Source: Haloterrigena sp. KLK7 (GTDB lineage Archaea; Halobacteriota; Halobacteria; Halobacteriales; Natrialbaceae). Taken from it: a stretch of 64,000 bases of DNA. Below, piece by piece: positions 8,201-16,339 of this stretch (its first letter is position 1; each line of letters begins with the position of its first letter). Location: positions 1,364,001 to 1,428,000 of the forward strand of contig NZ_CP149787.1 in NCBI RefSeq assembly GCF_037914945.1, read 5' to 3'. The notes beneath the pieces are model-generated. The model had not been told where the DNA came from. It worked only from the letters and a program-made list of their open reading frames with translations, and searched no databases. The translations under genes were made by a program, and so were the position numbers.

Positions 8201-9974
8201 TCTCGCCGTCCTCGATCGCGCGTTCGATGGCCGTCCGGACCGCGTCGCGATCCGCCGGGTGGTAGAATTCCATCGCCCGCTCGAAGTCGACGTCCGTCCC
8301 CGGCGGGAGCTCGTGGACCCGGGCCACCTCGTCGGTCCACCGGACGTCCGGCGGGTCCTCGCGGACGTCGAGCTCCCAGGCGCCGACGGTGGCCAGCTGC
8401 TGGGCCTGCTCGAGCAGGTCGGTCGTCCGCTCGAGGTCGCGCTCGTACCGCTTTCGCTCGGAGATATCGCGGCCGATCCCGGCCACGACGGTGTCGCCGT
8501 CGATATCTTCGATCCTGGTCGCGACGAACTCGTAGGGGATCGACTCGCCGTCGGCGGTCAGGATCGGTATCTCCACCCGGGCCGTCCCGGTCTCGAGGGC
8601 GTCTCGAACGGCTTCGGTGACGGCCGCGTGGTTCCGTTCGGCGAAGAACTCGAGGCCGCTCATCGATTCGATCTCGGCGGCGTCGTAGCCGGTCACCGCG
8701 GCGAGCGTCTCGTTCCACCGGAGGAGCGATCCGGTCTCGTCGAGCACGTAGAACACGTCGTCGATGGCGTCGAGGACGTCGTCGGTGTACGCCTTGTAGC
8801 GCTGTAGCTCTCGCTCTCGCTCGCGCAATCGCCGCTCGTCGGCCTTTCGATCGGTGACGTCGCGGCTGATCGCCACGACCCGATCGCCCTCCGGGAGTTC
8901 GATGCGGATCAGGTGGACCTCGATGGGGAACGTCGACCCGTCCCGACGGCGGAATCGACCCTCGAACTTGCGGCGCTCGCCGACCGCCAGTTCGTCGAGC
9001 AGCGTCGTGATCTCGTCGGCGTCGAGCAGCCGCTCGTGGTCCCAGATCTTCGTGCCGATCAGTTCCGATTCGGCGTAGCCGAGTTCCGTACAGAGCCGCC
9101 GGTTCACCTCGACGACTGTCCCCTCGAGGTCGACGACGTCGATCATATCGGGAGAGTGCTCGAACAGCGCTTCGAGGCGCGCGCTCGTCCGCTCCAGTCG
9201 GCGTTCCCGTTCCTTGCGTTCGGTGATATCCTCGAGCGCGCCCATCGTGCCGGCGATCTCGCCGTCGGCGTCGTAGATCGGAGCGGCGGAGACGCTCACG
9301 TCGATCCGATCGCCGGTTTTCGTCACGCGCTGGGTCTCGCGACCGGTGATCGACTCGCCGTCGAACAATCGCTCGAAGATCTCGCGGTGGTCCTCGGCCC
9401 GATCGTCGGGGACGAACGGAAGCGGTTCGCCGAGGACCTCGTCCTCGGTCCAGCCGAAGATGCGTTCGGCGGCGGGGTTCCACAGCGTCACCGTATCGTC
9501 GGTATCGAGCGCGACCACCGCCGTCGGTGAGGACTCGAGGATCGCCTCGAGGCGCTGGTTCGACTCCCGAAGCTCCCGTTCGTGCGCGTCGAATCGACGC
9601 TCCCGCTCCCGGACCGCCGTCGTCAGGTCGTCGATCGCCGTCGAGAGGCGGCCGAGGGCGTCGTCGCGCTCGAGTTCGAAGTCGGGGTCCCCGGCGTCCG
9701 CGTCGAGAGCGGCGGACGTCTCGTCGCCGTTCCGAATCTGTGAGACGAACGTCTCGAGTTCGCCGGCGAGGCGATCGAGCGTCGACTCGCGATCGGCGCC
9801 GCCGCGGGCGGCCAGACCGAGAACGAAGGGGACCGGGACGACCGACGGATCGCCGAGTCGCGAGCAGAGACCGAGGAGCACCGCACCGACGAGAACCGCT
9901 TCGAAGAGAGTCAATGGCGGCCACCGGCCGGTGGTGTCGTCGACGGCGCCGCCGCGAGACGAACGAATGTCCAT
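5202..9974 (-). CDS. Giant multi-PAS/GAF sensor with HTH_10 output (Bat-like)
   Basis: 1590 residues from the ATG at 9972-9974 (a TTG five codons upstream is possible). Order: membrane segment(s) about 18-55; coiled linker; seven PAS units beginning near 141, 265, 396, 528, 643, 764 and 900; a GAF domain from about 1016; a second GAF/Bat-type sensor from about 1198; a Bat-associated region; and HTH_10 near 1520-1575 (LTDRQLEVLRTAYLAGFFEWPR...). The PAS-linker motif DI[TS](D/E)RK recurs after most units. There is no histidine kinase or receiver, so it should act as a one-component, membrane-tethered regulator. PAS units 5 and 6 are near-identical tandem copies. It is divergent from the HalOD1 gene at 10239. 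Confidence 0.9.
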   Translation of the reverse strand: MDIRSSRGGAVDDTTGRWPPLTLFEAVLVGAVLLGLCSRLGDPSVVPVPFVLGLAARGGADRESTLDRLAGELETFVSQIRNGDETSAALDADAGDPDFELERDDALGRLSTAIDDLTTAVRERERRFDAHERELRESNQRLEAILESSPTAVVALDTDDTVTLWNPAAERIFGWTEDEVLGEPLPFVPDDRAEDHREIFERLFDGESITGRETQRVTKTGDRIDVSVSAAPIYDADGEIAGTMGALEDITERKERERRLERTSARLEALFEHSPDMIDVVDLEGTVVEVNRRLCTELGYAESELIGTKIWDHERLLDADEITTLLDELAVGERRKFEGRFRRRDGSTFPIEVHLIRIELPEGDRVVAISRDVTDRKADERRLRERERELQRYKAYTDDVLDAIDDVFYVLDETGSLLRWNETLAAVTGYDAAEIESMSGLEFFAERNHAAVTEAVRDALETGTARVEIPILTADGESIPYEFVATRIEDIDGDTVVAGIGRDISERKRYERDLERTTDLLEQAQQLATVGAWELDVREDPPDVRWTDEVARVHELPPGTDVDFERAMEFYHPADRDAVRTAIERAIEDGESYDLEVRLQPADGADQRWVRTIGEPVSEDGRVVKLYGSLQDVTDRKERERDLQRYETIIQSIGDPVYTLDESGTVQFINDAIEPLAGYDPDALIGDDVSALLPPPDLERAREQVRDLLREDEPYGTVETDFVTADGDVIETETHVALLPMDDGEFAGTAGVVRDITDRKERERELERYETIIQAIGDPVYTLDESGTFRFVNDAIEPLAGYDPETLIGSDIETVMSPENLETARELVRELLREGKPYETFEMDLETADGGVIEAENHMALLPTDDDEFAGTAGVVRDITDRKRRERELERTTDLLERVQRMAKVGGWELDLEPEPRTATWTDEMYRLHDLSPDVTPDLERTIECYHPDDRAFVRERIETAIETETGYDFEARIRTGEGEIRWVRSISEPIRDEAGDLHKYRGTVQDISDRKRRELALESLHETARGLLNAETESTAADLVVDAAADLLESGDVGAGVYLLDSETNRFEPVSSTPGFADRSDGPPSIAVGDGDSVLWTTYVTGTQTVVDAAEIGDRSPIFGGDAPGGLLVPIGDYGVFVLLASPATIDDETRRLFETLVATTEAAFDRLESEANLRERDAELAAQNRRLRRQIQITEIIRGIDRSLIGADGRDEIERTVPERLVAADNVSFAWIGDLDASGSTLEPRAWAGDEPEYLDAVDLGLEGESREPAVRAARSEAPTVVENVVEGLQGEAWRTDALDAGFQSVIAVPLTFEDYGYGVLTVYADEPDAFTDLERSVFAELGEGIANAINAAQTREALHAETLVELTLDLEADDVLSRIATATGAAVTYEGLGTHGESETVLFFETRGASADAVRDALDDLVSVTASRLVSDGEEGCLFEATVTGDVLASRLVRHGGSPRSIAIDDGRTEVTVDVPVTTDVREFVEMLRDRYERVDLRSRRHVQRAMHTRQELVTSLFEDLTDRQLEVLRTAYLAGFFEWPRESTGEEIAEMLEVTQPTVNRHLRIGQQRLLSQLFDDETLSLADGS
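7308..8043 (-). repeat. Tandem PAS-unit duplication inside the sensor gene
   Basis: Two consecutive units of about 122 codons, roughly 7675-8043 and 7308-7674. Both begin RYETIIQ[SA]IGDPVYTLDESGT, contain NDAIEPLAGYDP and end GTAGVVRDITDRK. They are much closer to each other than to the other PAS units in the protein, indicating a relatively recent in-frame duplication. Confidence 0.8.
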
Positions 9975-10215
9975 GGCCGACGTACGCAAGGGGCATACAT
10001 GATCTGTACGGTTATTATCGGTAGTCTTCGTCCGGAATTTATCGGTCGCGTTATATCGATAGTGGATGACTCGTGAACCGACCTCGACGAACGGTCGGGC
10101 CCGGGCCGATCAATCGATGAAGGGAGGCGCGAGCGGTTCGAATCGATCGGCCTTCTATACATGTAGTGTCTCGATCGCGACGGGATTACGTGTATAATGG
10201 ACAGCCGGATACCCG

Positions 10216-10233
10216 TCGTTCGCCTTTGAACGA
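10216..10233. promoter_or_regulatory. Inverted repeat upstream of HalOD1 gene
   Basis: TCGTTC and GAACGA arms with a 6-nt centre, ending 5 nt before the ATG at 10239. The TTTGAACGA half resembles one arm of the longer palindrome at 27729-27754. It could be an operator; this is inference. Confidence 0.3.
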
Positions 10234-10238
10234 ACATA

Positions 10239-10496
10239 ATGCCCGGAACGACGCTTGACTACCACAACGATTCGCTCAGTCTCTCAGTCATCGAGGCCCT
10301 CGCCGACGCGACCGACACCGACCCCGTCGAACTCGAGCCGCTGTACCACGTCGTCGATCCCGAGGCGCTCGATCAGCTCTTTCAGGAGACCACGCCGACG
10401 ACCGCGCGCGTCCAGTTCAACTACGGCGACCACACGGTCGAAGTCCGAGGCGACGGAACCATCTCGGTCGACGGGACGGTCCATGAGCAACCGTAA
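10239..10496 (+). CDS. Stand-alone HalOD1 output-domain protein
   Basis: 85 residues. HalOD1 hallmarks are clear: SLSVIEALADATDTDPVELEPLYHVVDPEALDQLF, then an aromatic beta-strand segment (VQFNYGDHTVEVRGDGTISV). HalOD1 is a halobacterial output domain normally found at the C-terminus of receiver or PAS proteins; here it stands alone. It is divergent from the giant PAS/GAF/HTH_10 sensor and is followed on its own strand by a PAS protein, so it is probably part of the same signalling module. Biochemical activity is unknown. Confidence 0.88.
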   Translation: MPGTTLDYHNDSLSLSVIEALADATDTDPVELEPLYHVVDPEALDQLFQETTPTTARVQFNYGDHTVEVRGDGTISVDGTVHEQP

Positions 10497-10574
10497 GCGG
10501 TGCGGTCGCGCGACGGGGGCGGCCGTTCCCTCCAGCGTCGAGCCCTCGCGCGCGGATCGACCGGGTGGGAACCG

Positions 10575-11360
10575 ATGACTCCGGCGGCGATCGCGCCCGA
10601 CCTCGAGAGACGGTCGCCGATCGCCGAGGAGATTACGGCCCTCGCCGTCGGCGATCGACGGCACATCGAGCGGGTCGAAGCGGCCGTCGCCGACGACGAT
10701 CGGCTCGCGGTTCGAACCGCGCCGTCGGTCGCGGACGCGCTCCCGGATCTCGACGACGCCGACTGTCTCGTCGCTTCCTACCCGTCCGAAAACGGGACCG
10801 AGCTCCTCGAGCGGGGGACCCGGCAGACGACCGACCGTCCGGTCGTCCTCCTCGTCGACGAGGGAACGACGGTCGGCGACGCGGTGCGGTCCCATCGCTG
10901 GATCGACTGGCTCGATCGCTCCGCGGCGACCGGTGACGGCGGGCAGTTGGGCCGCCAGATTCGGTCGCTCGTCGAGCGACGGCGACTCGCCGGTCTGACC
11001 CAGCGCTCGCTGGCCGGTATCGAACTCGCCGGGGACGCCATCGCCATCGTCGCGCCCGACGGCACCGTCCAGTTCGCGAATCGAGGGTTCGCGATGCAGT
11101 TCGGCTACAGTCGCGACGAGCTCTCCGGACGGTCGTGGCGGGCGCTGTTCACCGACGACAGCGTCGACCGGCTCGAGACGACCGCGGTACCGACGGTCGC
11201 GGACGGCTGGCGCTGGACCGGCAGCTGTACCGGCCGGCGAAAATCGGGGGTAACGTTTCCCGTCCAGGTCCGTCTGGGCGGTCCCGAGGACGGGAGTCTG
11301 GTATTCGTGGTGGAATCGCTCGACGCCGACCCCGAAGCGGCGGCGGACGACTCGGTGTAG
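10575..11360 (+). CDS. PAS-domain signalling protein
   Basis: 261 residues from the ATG at 10575, which has a GGTGG purine-rich stretch just upstream; the frame is open to 10500 but that part is Arg-rich. Residues 1-140 look receiver-like (beta/alpha, DADCLVASYP then RPVVLLVDEGTTVGDAV) without an obvious complete phosphorylation site. Residues 155-250 form a PAS domain (GIELAGDAIAIVAPDGTVQFANRGFAMQFGYSRDELSG). No output domain follows. It lies 78 bp after HalOD1 on the same strand, so sensor and output may be encoded as separate neighbours. Confidence 0.75.
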   Translation: MTPAAIAPDLERRSPIAEEITALAVGDRRHIERVEAAVADDDRLAVRTAPSVADALPDLDDADCLVASYPSENGTELLERGTRQTTDRPVVLLVDEGTTVGDAVRSHRWIDWLDRSAATGDGGQLGRQIRSLVERRRLAGLTQRSLAGIELAGDAIAIVAPDGTVQFANRGFAMQFGYSRDELSGRSWRALFTDDSVDRLETTAVPTVADGWRWTGSCTGRRKSGVTFPVQVRLGGPEDGSLVFVVESLDADPEAAADDSV

Positions 11361-11416
11361 TTTTCGGGAACTCGTATTCGGTTCCGTTCCGGACGACCGA
11401 ACGGTAGCTGCTGCGC

Positions 11417-12706
11417 TTACGTTCCGTGGTCCCAGGAGTCCATGTACTCGCGCTGGGTCTCCGTCAGCGAGTCGTGGTCGACGCCCTCGGCCTCGAGTTT
11501 GATCTCGGCGATTTCCTTGTCGAGCTCGTCCGGCACGTCGTGGACGCCCGCGTCGTAGGCGTCGCCGTTCTCCAGCATCTCGCGGACACAGACGGCCTGA
11601 ATACCGAAGCTCTGGTCCATGACCTCGACGGGGTGGCCCAGCGAGACGGGCGCGGCGAGGTTGACCAGGCGACCCTCGGCGATGACGTTCAGTTTGCGGC
11701 CGTCCTCGAGTTCGTAGGCCTCGACGCCGTCGCGGGCCTCGTAGCGGTCGACTGCGAGGTCGTCTAACGCCTCGAGGTCGATCTCGATGTCGAAGTGGCC
11801 GGCGTTCGCGAGCAGGACGCCGTCCTGCATCTTCTCGAAGTGCTCCTCGACGATGACGTCGCGGTTGCCGGTCGTCGTCAGGAAGACGTCGCCGACCTCG
11901 GCGGCCTCCGACATGGGCATCACGTCGTAGCCCTCCATGTGAGCCTCGAGGGCGCGTCGGGGCTCGACCTCGGTGACGATGACGTTCGCGTTCTGGCCCG
12001 CGGCCTTCTTCGCGACGCCCTTGCCGCAGTAGCCGTAGCCCGCGACGACGACGTTCTTGCCGGCCCACGAGAGGTTCGTGGTCATCGCGATGGAGGCCAG
12101 CGAGGACTCGCCGGTGCCGTGGACGTTGTCGAAGAGGCGCTTCATCGGCGTGTCGTTGACCGCGAAGACGGGGTAGTCAAGCGCCCCGTCACGGTCCATC
12201 GCGCGTAGGCGGTGGACCCCAGTGGTGGTCTCCTCGGCCCCGCCGACGATGCCGTCGATCAGTTCGGGGTAGTCCTCGTGGATCGCCGCGACGAGGTCCA
12301 TCCCGTCGTCGACCGTGATCGTCGGCTCGTGGGCGATGACGGCCTCGATGGCGGCGTAGTACTCCTCGTCGTCGACGCCGCGTTTCGCGTAGCTGGTGAT
12401 GTTCTCGTGAGTGTCGAGCGCGGCGGAGACGTCGTCGTGGGTCGACAGCGGGTTGCAGCCCGTGACCGCGACCTCGGCGCCGCCCTCTGCGAGCGTCTCG
12501 ACGAGCATCGCCGTCTTGGCCTCGACGTGCATCGCCATGCCGATGCGTTCGCCCTCGAAGGGCTGGTCGGCGACGAACTCCTCGCGGACGGACTCGAGGA
12601 TGGGCATGTGCTGGGCGGCCCAGTCCATCTTGCGACGGCCCTCCTCGCGTGCGGACTCGAGATCGTCGAGTTGCTCGCTGATCGGCGGATACGCAGTGTC
12701 GGTCAT
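11417..12706 (-). CDS. ahcY: Adenosylhomocysteinase (SAH hydrolase)
   Basis: 429 residues. The enzyme hydrolyses S-adenosylhomocysteine to adenosine and homocysteine with bound NAD, relieving product inhibition of methyltransferases. Visible: substrate-site segment [41 protein letters not shown], the NAD-binding loop [16 protein letters not shown], and the C-terminal dimer region ending DSWDHGT. The start [17 protein letters not shown] is the usual haloarchaeal one; an upstream in-frame extension is Arg-rich and rejected. An MTA/SAH deaminase gene lies about 1.2 kb upstream on the same strand. Confidence 0.95.
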   Translation of the reverse strand: MTDTAYPPISEQLDDLESAREEGRRKMDWAAQHMPILESVREEFVADQPFEGERIGMAMHVEAKTAMLVETLAEGGAEVAVTGCNPLSTHDDVSAALDTHENITSYAKRGVDDEEYYAAIEAVIAHEPTITVDDGMDLVAAIHEDYPELIDGIVGGAEETTTGVHRLRAMDRDGALDYPVFAVNDTPMKRLFDNVHGTGESSLASIAMTTNLSWAGKNVVVAGYGYCGKGVAKKAAGQNANVIVTEVEPRRALEAHMEGYDVMPMSEAAEVGDVFLTTTGNRDVIVEEHFEKMQDGVLLANAGHFDIEIDLEALDDLAVDRYEARDGVEAYELEDGRKLNVIAEGRLVNLAAPVSLGHPVEVMDQSFGIQAVCVREMLENGDAYDAGVHDVPDELDKEIAEIKLEAEGVDHDSLTETQREYMDSWDHGT

Positions 12707-12931
12707 GAGTGGACTGAGTGGGAGGGGCGCCAAAACGCTACCGAAGCGATGTCGAGCGTGGAACGGCTGTTCGAAGCGAAACGATCGGTGGACGAGCGAC
12801 TCCCCCACTGGAAACTGTCGCTCAGCCAGTATCGATCTCGGTCGAAAAAGGTCGTTCGAACGGCGACGACGGGGTTCGTTCCTCTGACGACTCGAACGCC
12901 GCACCGTCGACCGCCGTCCGCCAATCGGTCG

Positions 12932-13747
12932 TTAGTTGTTCGGACCGGCGTGAGACGGCGGACCGCCGCCGTCTTCCGCTTCGTCGTCGTCAGCGTCCTC
13001 TTCCTCCTCGTCTTCGACATCGTCGTCGGTATCGTCATCCTCGTCCGGCGGACCGGCGTGGGCCGGCGGACCCTGGCGCTTCTCGTCGTCGTCATCGTCG
13101 ACGTCGTCACCGCCCGACGGACCGGCGTGGGCCGGCGGACCCGCGTGATCCGGCGCGTTACCCGGGTTGTGGTCGACGACGAAGCCGGCCAGTGCGAGAC
13201 CGAACGGCTCGTCGCTCTCGTTGTCGGACGCGTTCTCGTGTTCCTCCATGAACTGGCCGACGAGCGAGCCGAAGTTCGGCGCGGTATCGTCGTCCTCCTC
13301 GGCCGGCTCGAGCGTCGCCGTCGTCTCGGCAGTCTCGCCGTCGAACGCCGCCGTGACGGTCACGTTGATGCTCTCGTTGCCCTCGGGCGCCGGAAGCGAG
13401 AACGTGCCGTTCTCGTCGGTCGTCCCGCTGGCCTCGTAGGAAACGTTCTCGCCGTCGGCCGACGCCGAGACGCTCGCGTTCGCGACGGCCTCGCCGTCGG
13501 CGGTGACAGTCACGACCCCATCGGTGACGTCGATCGAGAGCGTCACGTTCTCCTCGATCGAGTCGTTCTCATCGACCGTCTCGTTATCAGACGTATCAGT
13601 TTCGTTGGTCGGTTCTACCGTCTCGTCCCCGTCGGAGAGCGAGGCGGCCTCCGTGGTTGCGCTCGCTGCTGCCGCGGCCGGCAGTGCGAACAGCGATACC
13701 AGCATCGCGACGGCCAGGGCCGTCGCAAACAGTTTTCGTCTACTCAT
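12932..13747 (-). CDS. Secreted protein with HAGP repeats and acidic tail
   Basis: 271 residues from ATG 13745-13747. Residues 1-30 form a signal peptide (MSRRKLFATALAVAMLVSLFALPAAAAA). A Thr/Asn/Asp-rich stretch with many possible N-glycosylation sequons follows, then an Ig- or carboxypeptidase-regulatory-like beta domain (VTLSIDVTDGVVTVTADGEAVANASVS...). The C-terminal 90 residues alternate GPPAHAGP-type motifs (four copies, variants DHAGPP, PAHAGP, PSHAGP) with poly-Asp/Glu runs. No C-terminal membrane anchor is seen. Probably secreted or loosely surface-bound; function unknown. Confidence 0.8.
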   Translation of the reverse strand: MSRRKLFATALAVAMLVSLFALPAAAAASATTEAASLSDGDETVEPTNETDTSDNETVDENDSIEENVTLSIDVTDGVVTVTADGEAVANASVSASADGENVSYEASGTTDENGTFSLPAPEGNESINVTVTAAFDGETAETTATLEPAEEDDDTAPNFGSLVGQFMEEHENASDNESDEPFGLALAGFVVDHNPGNAPDHAGPPAHAGPSGGDDVDDDDDEKRQGPPAHAGPPDEDDDTDDDVEDEEEEDADDDEAEDGGGPPSHAGPNN

Positions 13748-13906
13748 TCCGCTCGAGACATTCAGCAATTCGTGAATAAACCCCCCGGGTGGTTCTCGGT
13801 GTTTCTTGCACACCGAGACGGATTGAGAGACGTTTTGAACGTTTATAATTAGTTCTGAGTGTTCAGATTTCGGTGCGGACGGCGGCCACAGACGGTCCGA
13901 TCGAGG

Positions 13907-15205
13907 TCACTCTTCGGCCGCGGTGACCAGCGTTTCGGCCGCCTCGCTCGCTCGCGACCGGACTGCCCCCTCGTCGAGGGTCGTGACCTCGCGGTCGCGC
14001 ATGAGGACCTGTCCGTCGCAGACGGTGTGGCGGACGTCCGCAGCCGCCGCGGCGTAGGCGAGGTGACTCACGGGATCGTGACGCGGCGTGAGATGTGGCT
14101 TTTCGAGGTCGATCACTGCGAGATCGGCGGGCGAGCCTTCCTCGAGGCGACCCGTGTCGAGCCCGATCGCGTCCGCGCTGCCCTGCGTCATCATCTCGAC
14201 GACCGCCTCCGCGGGGACGGCGCTGGCGTCCTCGGCCGCCAGTTTGCCGATCATGGCCGCGTCGCGGGCCTCGTCGAGCATCGAGAGGTCGTTGTTCGAG
14301 GCCGCGCCGTCGGTCCCGATGCCGACGGTGACGCCGGCCTCGCGCATGCGCTGGACGGGCGCCATGCCGCTGGCCAGTTTCATGTTCGAGGCCGGGCAGT
14401 GGATCACGCTCGTCCCGGCCTCCGCGAGCAGGCCGATCTCGCTCTCGTCGACGTGGACGCCGTGGGCGACGAAGTCCCCGTCTTCGACCATCCCGCGCTC
14501 GGCGGCGTAGGCCAGCGGCCGCACGCCGTGCTCCTCGACGATCGGCGCCACCTCGTCTTCGGTCTCGTTGGCGTGGTAGTGGATCGGGACGCCGAGCTCG
14601 CGGGCCTGCGGCACGAACTCCTCTAAGTACTCGCCGTCGACGGTCGTCAGCGAGTGGGGCATGAACGCCGACGAGATCCGGCCGTCGGCCAGCCCGTCGA
14701 TCTCCTCGGCGACCGCGAGGCCCTCGCGGGCGTCCTCGCGGGCCGCGTCCGCGTCCTTGGCGACGGAGATCACGCCGTGACCGAGGCGGGCCCGCAGCCC
14801 CGCGTCGGCGACCGTCTCGGCGATCGTCGGCACGAAGAAGTACATGTCCGCGAACGAGGTCGTCCCCGACTTGATCATCTCGAGGAGGCCGAGTTCGGTC
14901 CCCGCGCGGACGGTGTCGGCGGTCAGTTCGGCCTCGACGGGCCAGATGTCCTCCCGCAGCCAGGCGTCCAGCGGCTTGTCGTCGGCGTAGCCCCGGAGCA
15001 GGGTCATCGCGACGTGACAGTGGCCGTTGACGAACCCCGGCGTGACCAGCGAGTCCGCGGCGTCGAGGGTCTCGTCGGCCGCGCCCGCGAGATCGTCGCC
15101 GATCTCGAGGATTTCGCCGTCGTCCTGATCGATCAGTACGTCCGCTCGGGTCACCGTGATATCGGGCAACAGCACCTGCCCGCCGGTGATCGCCAGCGTC
15201 GTCAT
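13907..15205 (-). CDS. mtaD: 5-methylthioadenosine / S-adenosylhomocysteine deaminase
   Basis: 432 residues of the amidohydrolase superfamily. Metal and catalytic features: H62-x-H64 (FVNGHCHVAMTLLRG), HYHANETEDE, HGVHVDESE and GTDGAASNN. It deaminates MTA, SAH or 5'-deoxyadenosine to inosine products, so it is a second outlet for SAM-derived nucleosides beside adenosylhomocysteinase. The start at MTTLAITGGQVLLPD fits the family; the frame is open far upstream only as a shadow of the opposite-strand SpoIIM gene. Substrate preference cannot be set from sequence. Confidence 0.9.
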   Translation of the reverse strand: MTTLAITGGQVLLPDITVTRADVLIDQDDGEILEIGDDLAGAADETLDAADSLVTPGFVNGHCHVAMTLLRGYADDKPLDAWLREDIWPVEAELTADTVRAGTELGLLEMIKSGTTSFADMYFFVPTIAETVADAGLRARLGHGVISVAKDADAAREDAREGLAVAEEIDGLADGRISSAFMPHSLTTVDGEYLEEFVPQARELGVPIHYHANETEDEVAPIVEEHGVRPLAYAAERGMVEDGDFVAHGVHVDESEIGLLAEAGTSVIHCPASNMKLASGMAPVQRMREAGVTVGIGTDGAASNNDLSMLDEARDAAMIGKLAAEDASAVPAEAVVEMMTQGSADAIGLDTGRLEEGSPADLAVIDLEKPHLTPRHDPVSHLAYAAAAADVRHTVCDGQVLMRDREVTTLDEGAVRSRASEAAETLVTAAEE

Positions 15206-15307
15206 GGCTCGGCGTTTCGCGCGGAGGGGCCTTATACTGTCGACCCGACGGCGGTCCGAGCCCCTGGCGGGAGCCGTCCGGCGCCGAATCCCGCCGACCG
15301 ACCGGAG

Positions 15308-15314
15308 ATTTATC
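15308..15314 (+). promoter_or_regulatory. TATA-like box of the SpoIIM gene
   Basis: TTTATCC lies about 27 nt upstream of the ATG at 15338, the spacing expected for a leaderless haloarchaeal transcript. Confidence 0.5.
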
Positions 15315-15337
15315 CCCCATTTCGGTGAACTGCCACC

Positions 15338-16339
15338 ATGAGCGGGAGCGACGACGACCGGGCCGGGCGGACCGACGCGACGACCGACCGCGGCGAGCGG
15401 CCGCCGTCCGACCGCCGCGACGAACCGCGGACCGACCGGCCTCCCGTCGACCCGCAGGACGATCGGGAACGCGACGCCTCGAGTCCGGAGCCGAACCGCG
15501 GCGGCGGGACGGAGCCGCCCGACTCGCCTGCCGGTCCGGGCTCCCGGCGGAATCGGGTCTGGGCCGCGCTCCTGCTCTCGCTCGCGGTCGTCGCCGTCGG
15601 TACCGCGGGGACGATTTTCGTCGCTCACGACGCGCCGACGGCGGCCGCCGGCGCCGCCGTTCTCGGGGTCGGACTGGGCGCGGCCGGCCTCGTCGGCCGA
15701 ACGATCGCCCCGTCGCTGCTCGGCCGCCTCGACGACGCGTGGGCAGAGCACCGGCCGTACGTCTGGTTCTCGGCGGCGCTGTTCGCCCTCGGGATCGGCA
15801 TCGGCGTCGCGCTGTACGCCGCCGGCGTCGACCTGACCGAGCTGTTGCTCGAGGTGATCACGGAGGACCTCGGCGAGGGCGAACTGCCCGGAGGGGGCGT
15901 CGATCCCGGCGGTGGGATCCCGTTCGAGCCCACGGCGTCGTTTTTCATCGCGAACAACACGCCGGCGTTCCTGTTCGCGATCGGCGGCGCGCTCACGCTG
16001 GGGATCGCGACGCTGCTGATCATGGTCTTCAACGGGCTGCTCATCGGTAACGTCGCGGCCGTCCTCGGCGCCGAAACAGGTCCGCTGGTGATCCTCGCTC
16101 TGATCGGCCCGCACGGGATCTTCGAGCTTCCGGCGCTGTTTATCGCCGCCGGCGTGGGGTTCCGGTTCGTCCACCGGGTCGGCCAGCGCCTCGTCGGCTC
16201 CCGAGACGCGCTGTTCACGAAGGCGTATCTCCTGCGAACGACCGTGTTCGTCGTCTTCGGCTGGCTGCTGCTCGTCCTCGCCGCGTTCGTCGAGGCCTAC
16301 GTGACCTTGCTCATCGCGGACGCGCTCGTCCCGATGTAG
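15338..16339 (+). CDS. Stage II sporulation protein M-like (SpoIIM/DUF95) membrane protein
   Basis: 333 residues. Residues 1-70 are disordered (Asp/Arg/Pro-rich). A predicted membrane domain with about seven helices follows. The SpoIIM/DUF95 signature is clear: FFIANNTPAFLFAIGG, MVFNGLLIGNVAA and ALIGPHGIFELPALF. Archaeal members of this family are thought to be membrane channel or transport-associated proteins; no sporulation role applies. It is divergent from mtaD with about 130 bp between starts. Confidence 0.88.
   Translation: MSGSDDDRAGRTDATTDRGERPPSDRRDEPRTDRPPVDPQDDRERDASSPEPNRGGGTEPPDSPAGPGSRRNRVWAALLLSLAVVAVGTAGTIFVAHDAPTAAAGAAVLGVGLGAAGLVGRTIAPSLLGRLDDAWAEHRPYVWFSAALFALGIGIGVALYAAGVDLTELLLEVITEDLGEGELPGGGVDPGGGIPFEPTASFFIANNTPAFLFAIGGALTLGIATLLIMVFNGLLIGNVAAVLGAETGPLVILALIGPHGIFELPALFIAAGVGFRFVHRVGQRLVGSRDALFTKAYLLRTTVFVVFGWLLLVLAAFVEAYVTLLIADALVPM

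Noticed and set aside
6909-8807. 632-codon plus-strand frame with regularly repeated VLAVGDV-like segments
   Set aside because: The apparent repeats are antisense images of the PAS units and linkers in the sensor gene.
6703-9996. 1097-codon minus-strand frame
   Set aside because: It is a shadow frame of the giant PAS sensor; the product is mostly Arg/Asp/Gly with no fold, as expected for offset frames in GC-rich DNA.
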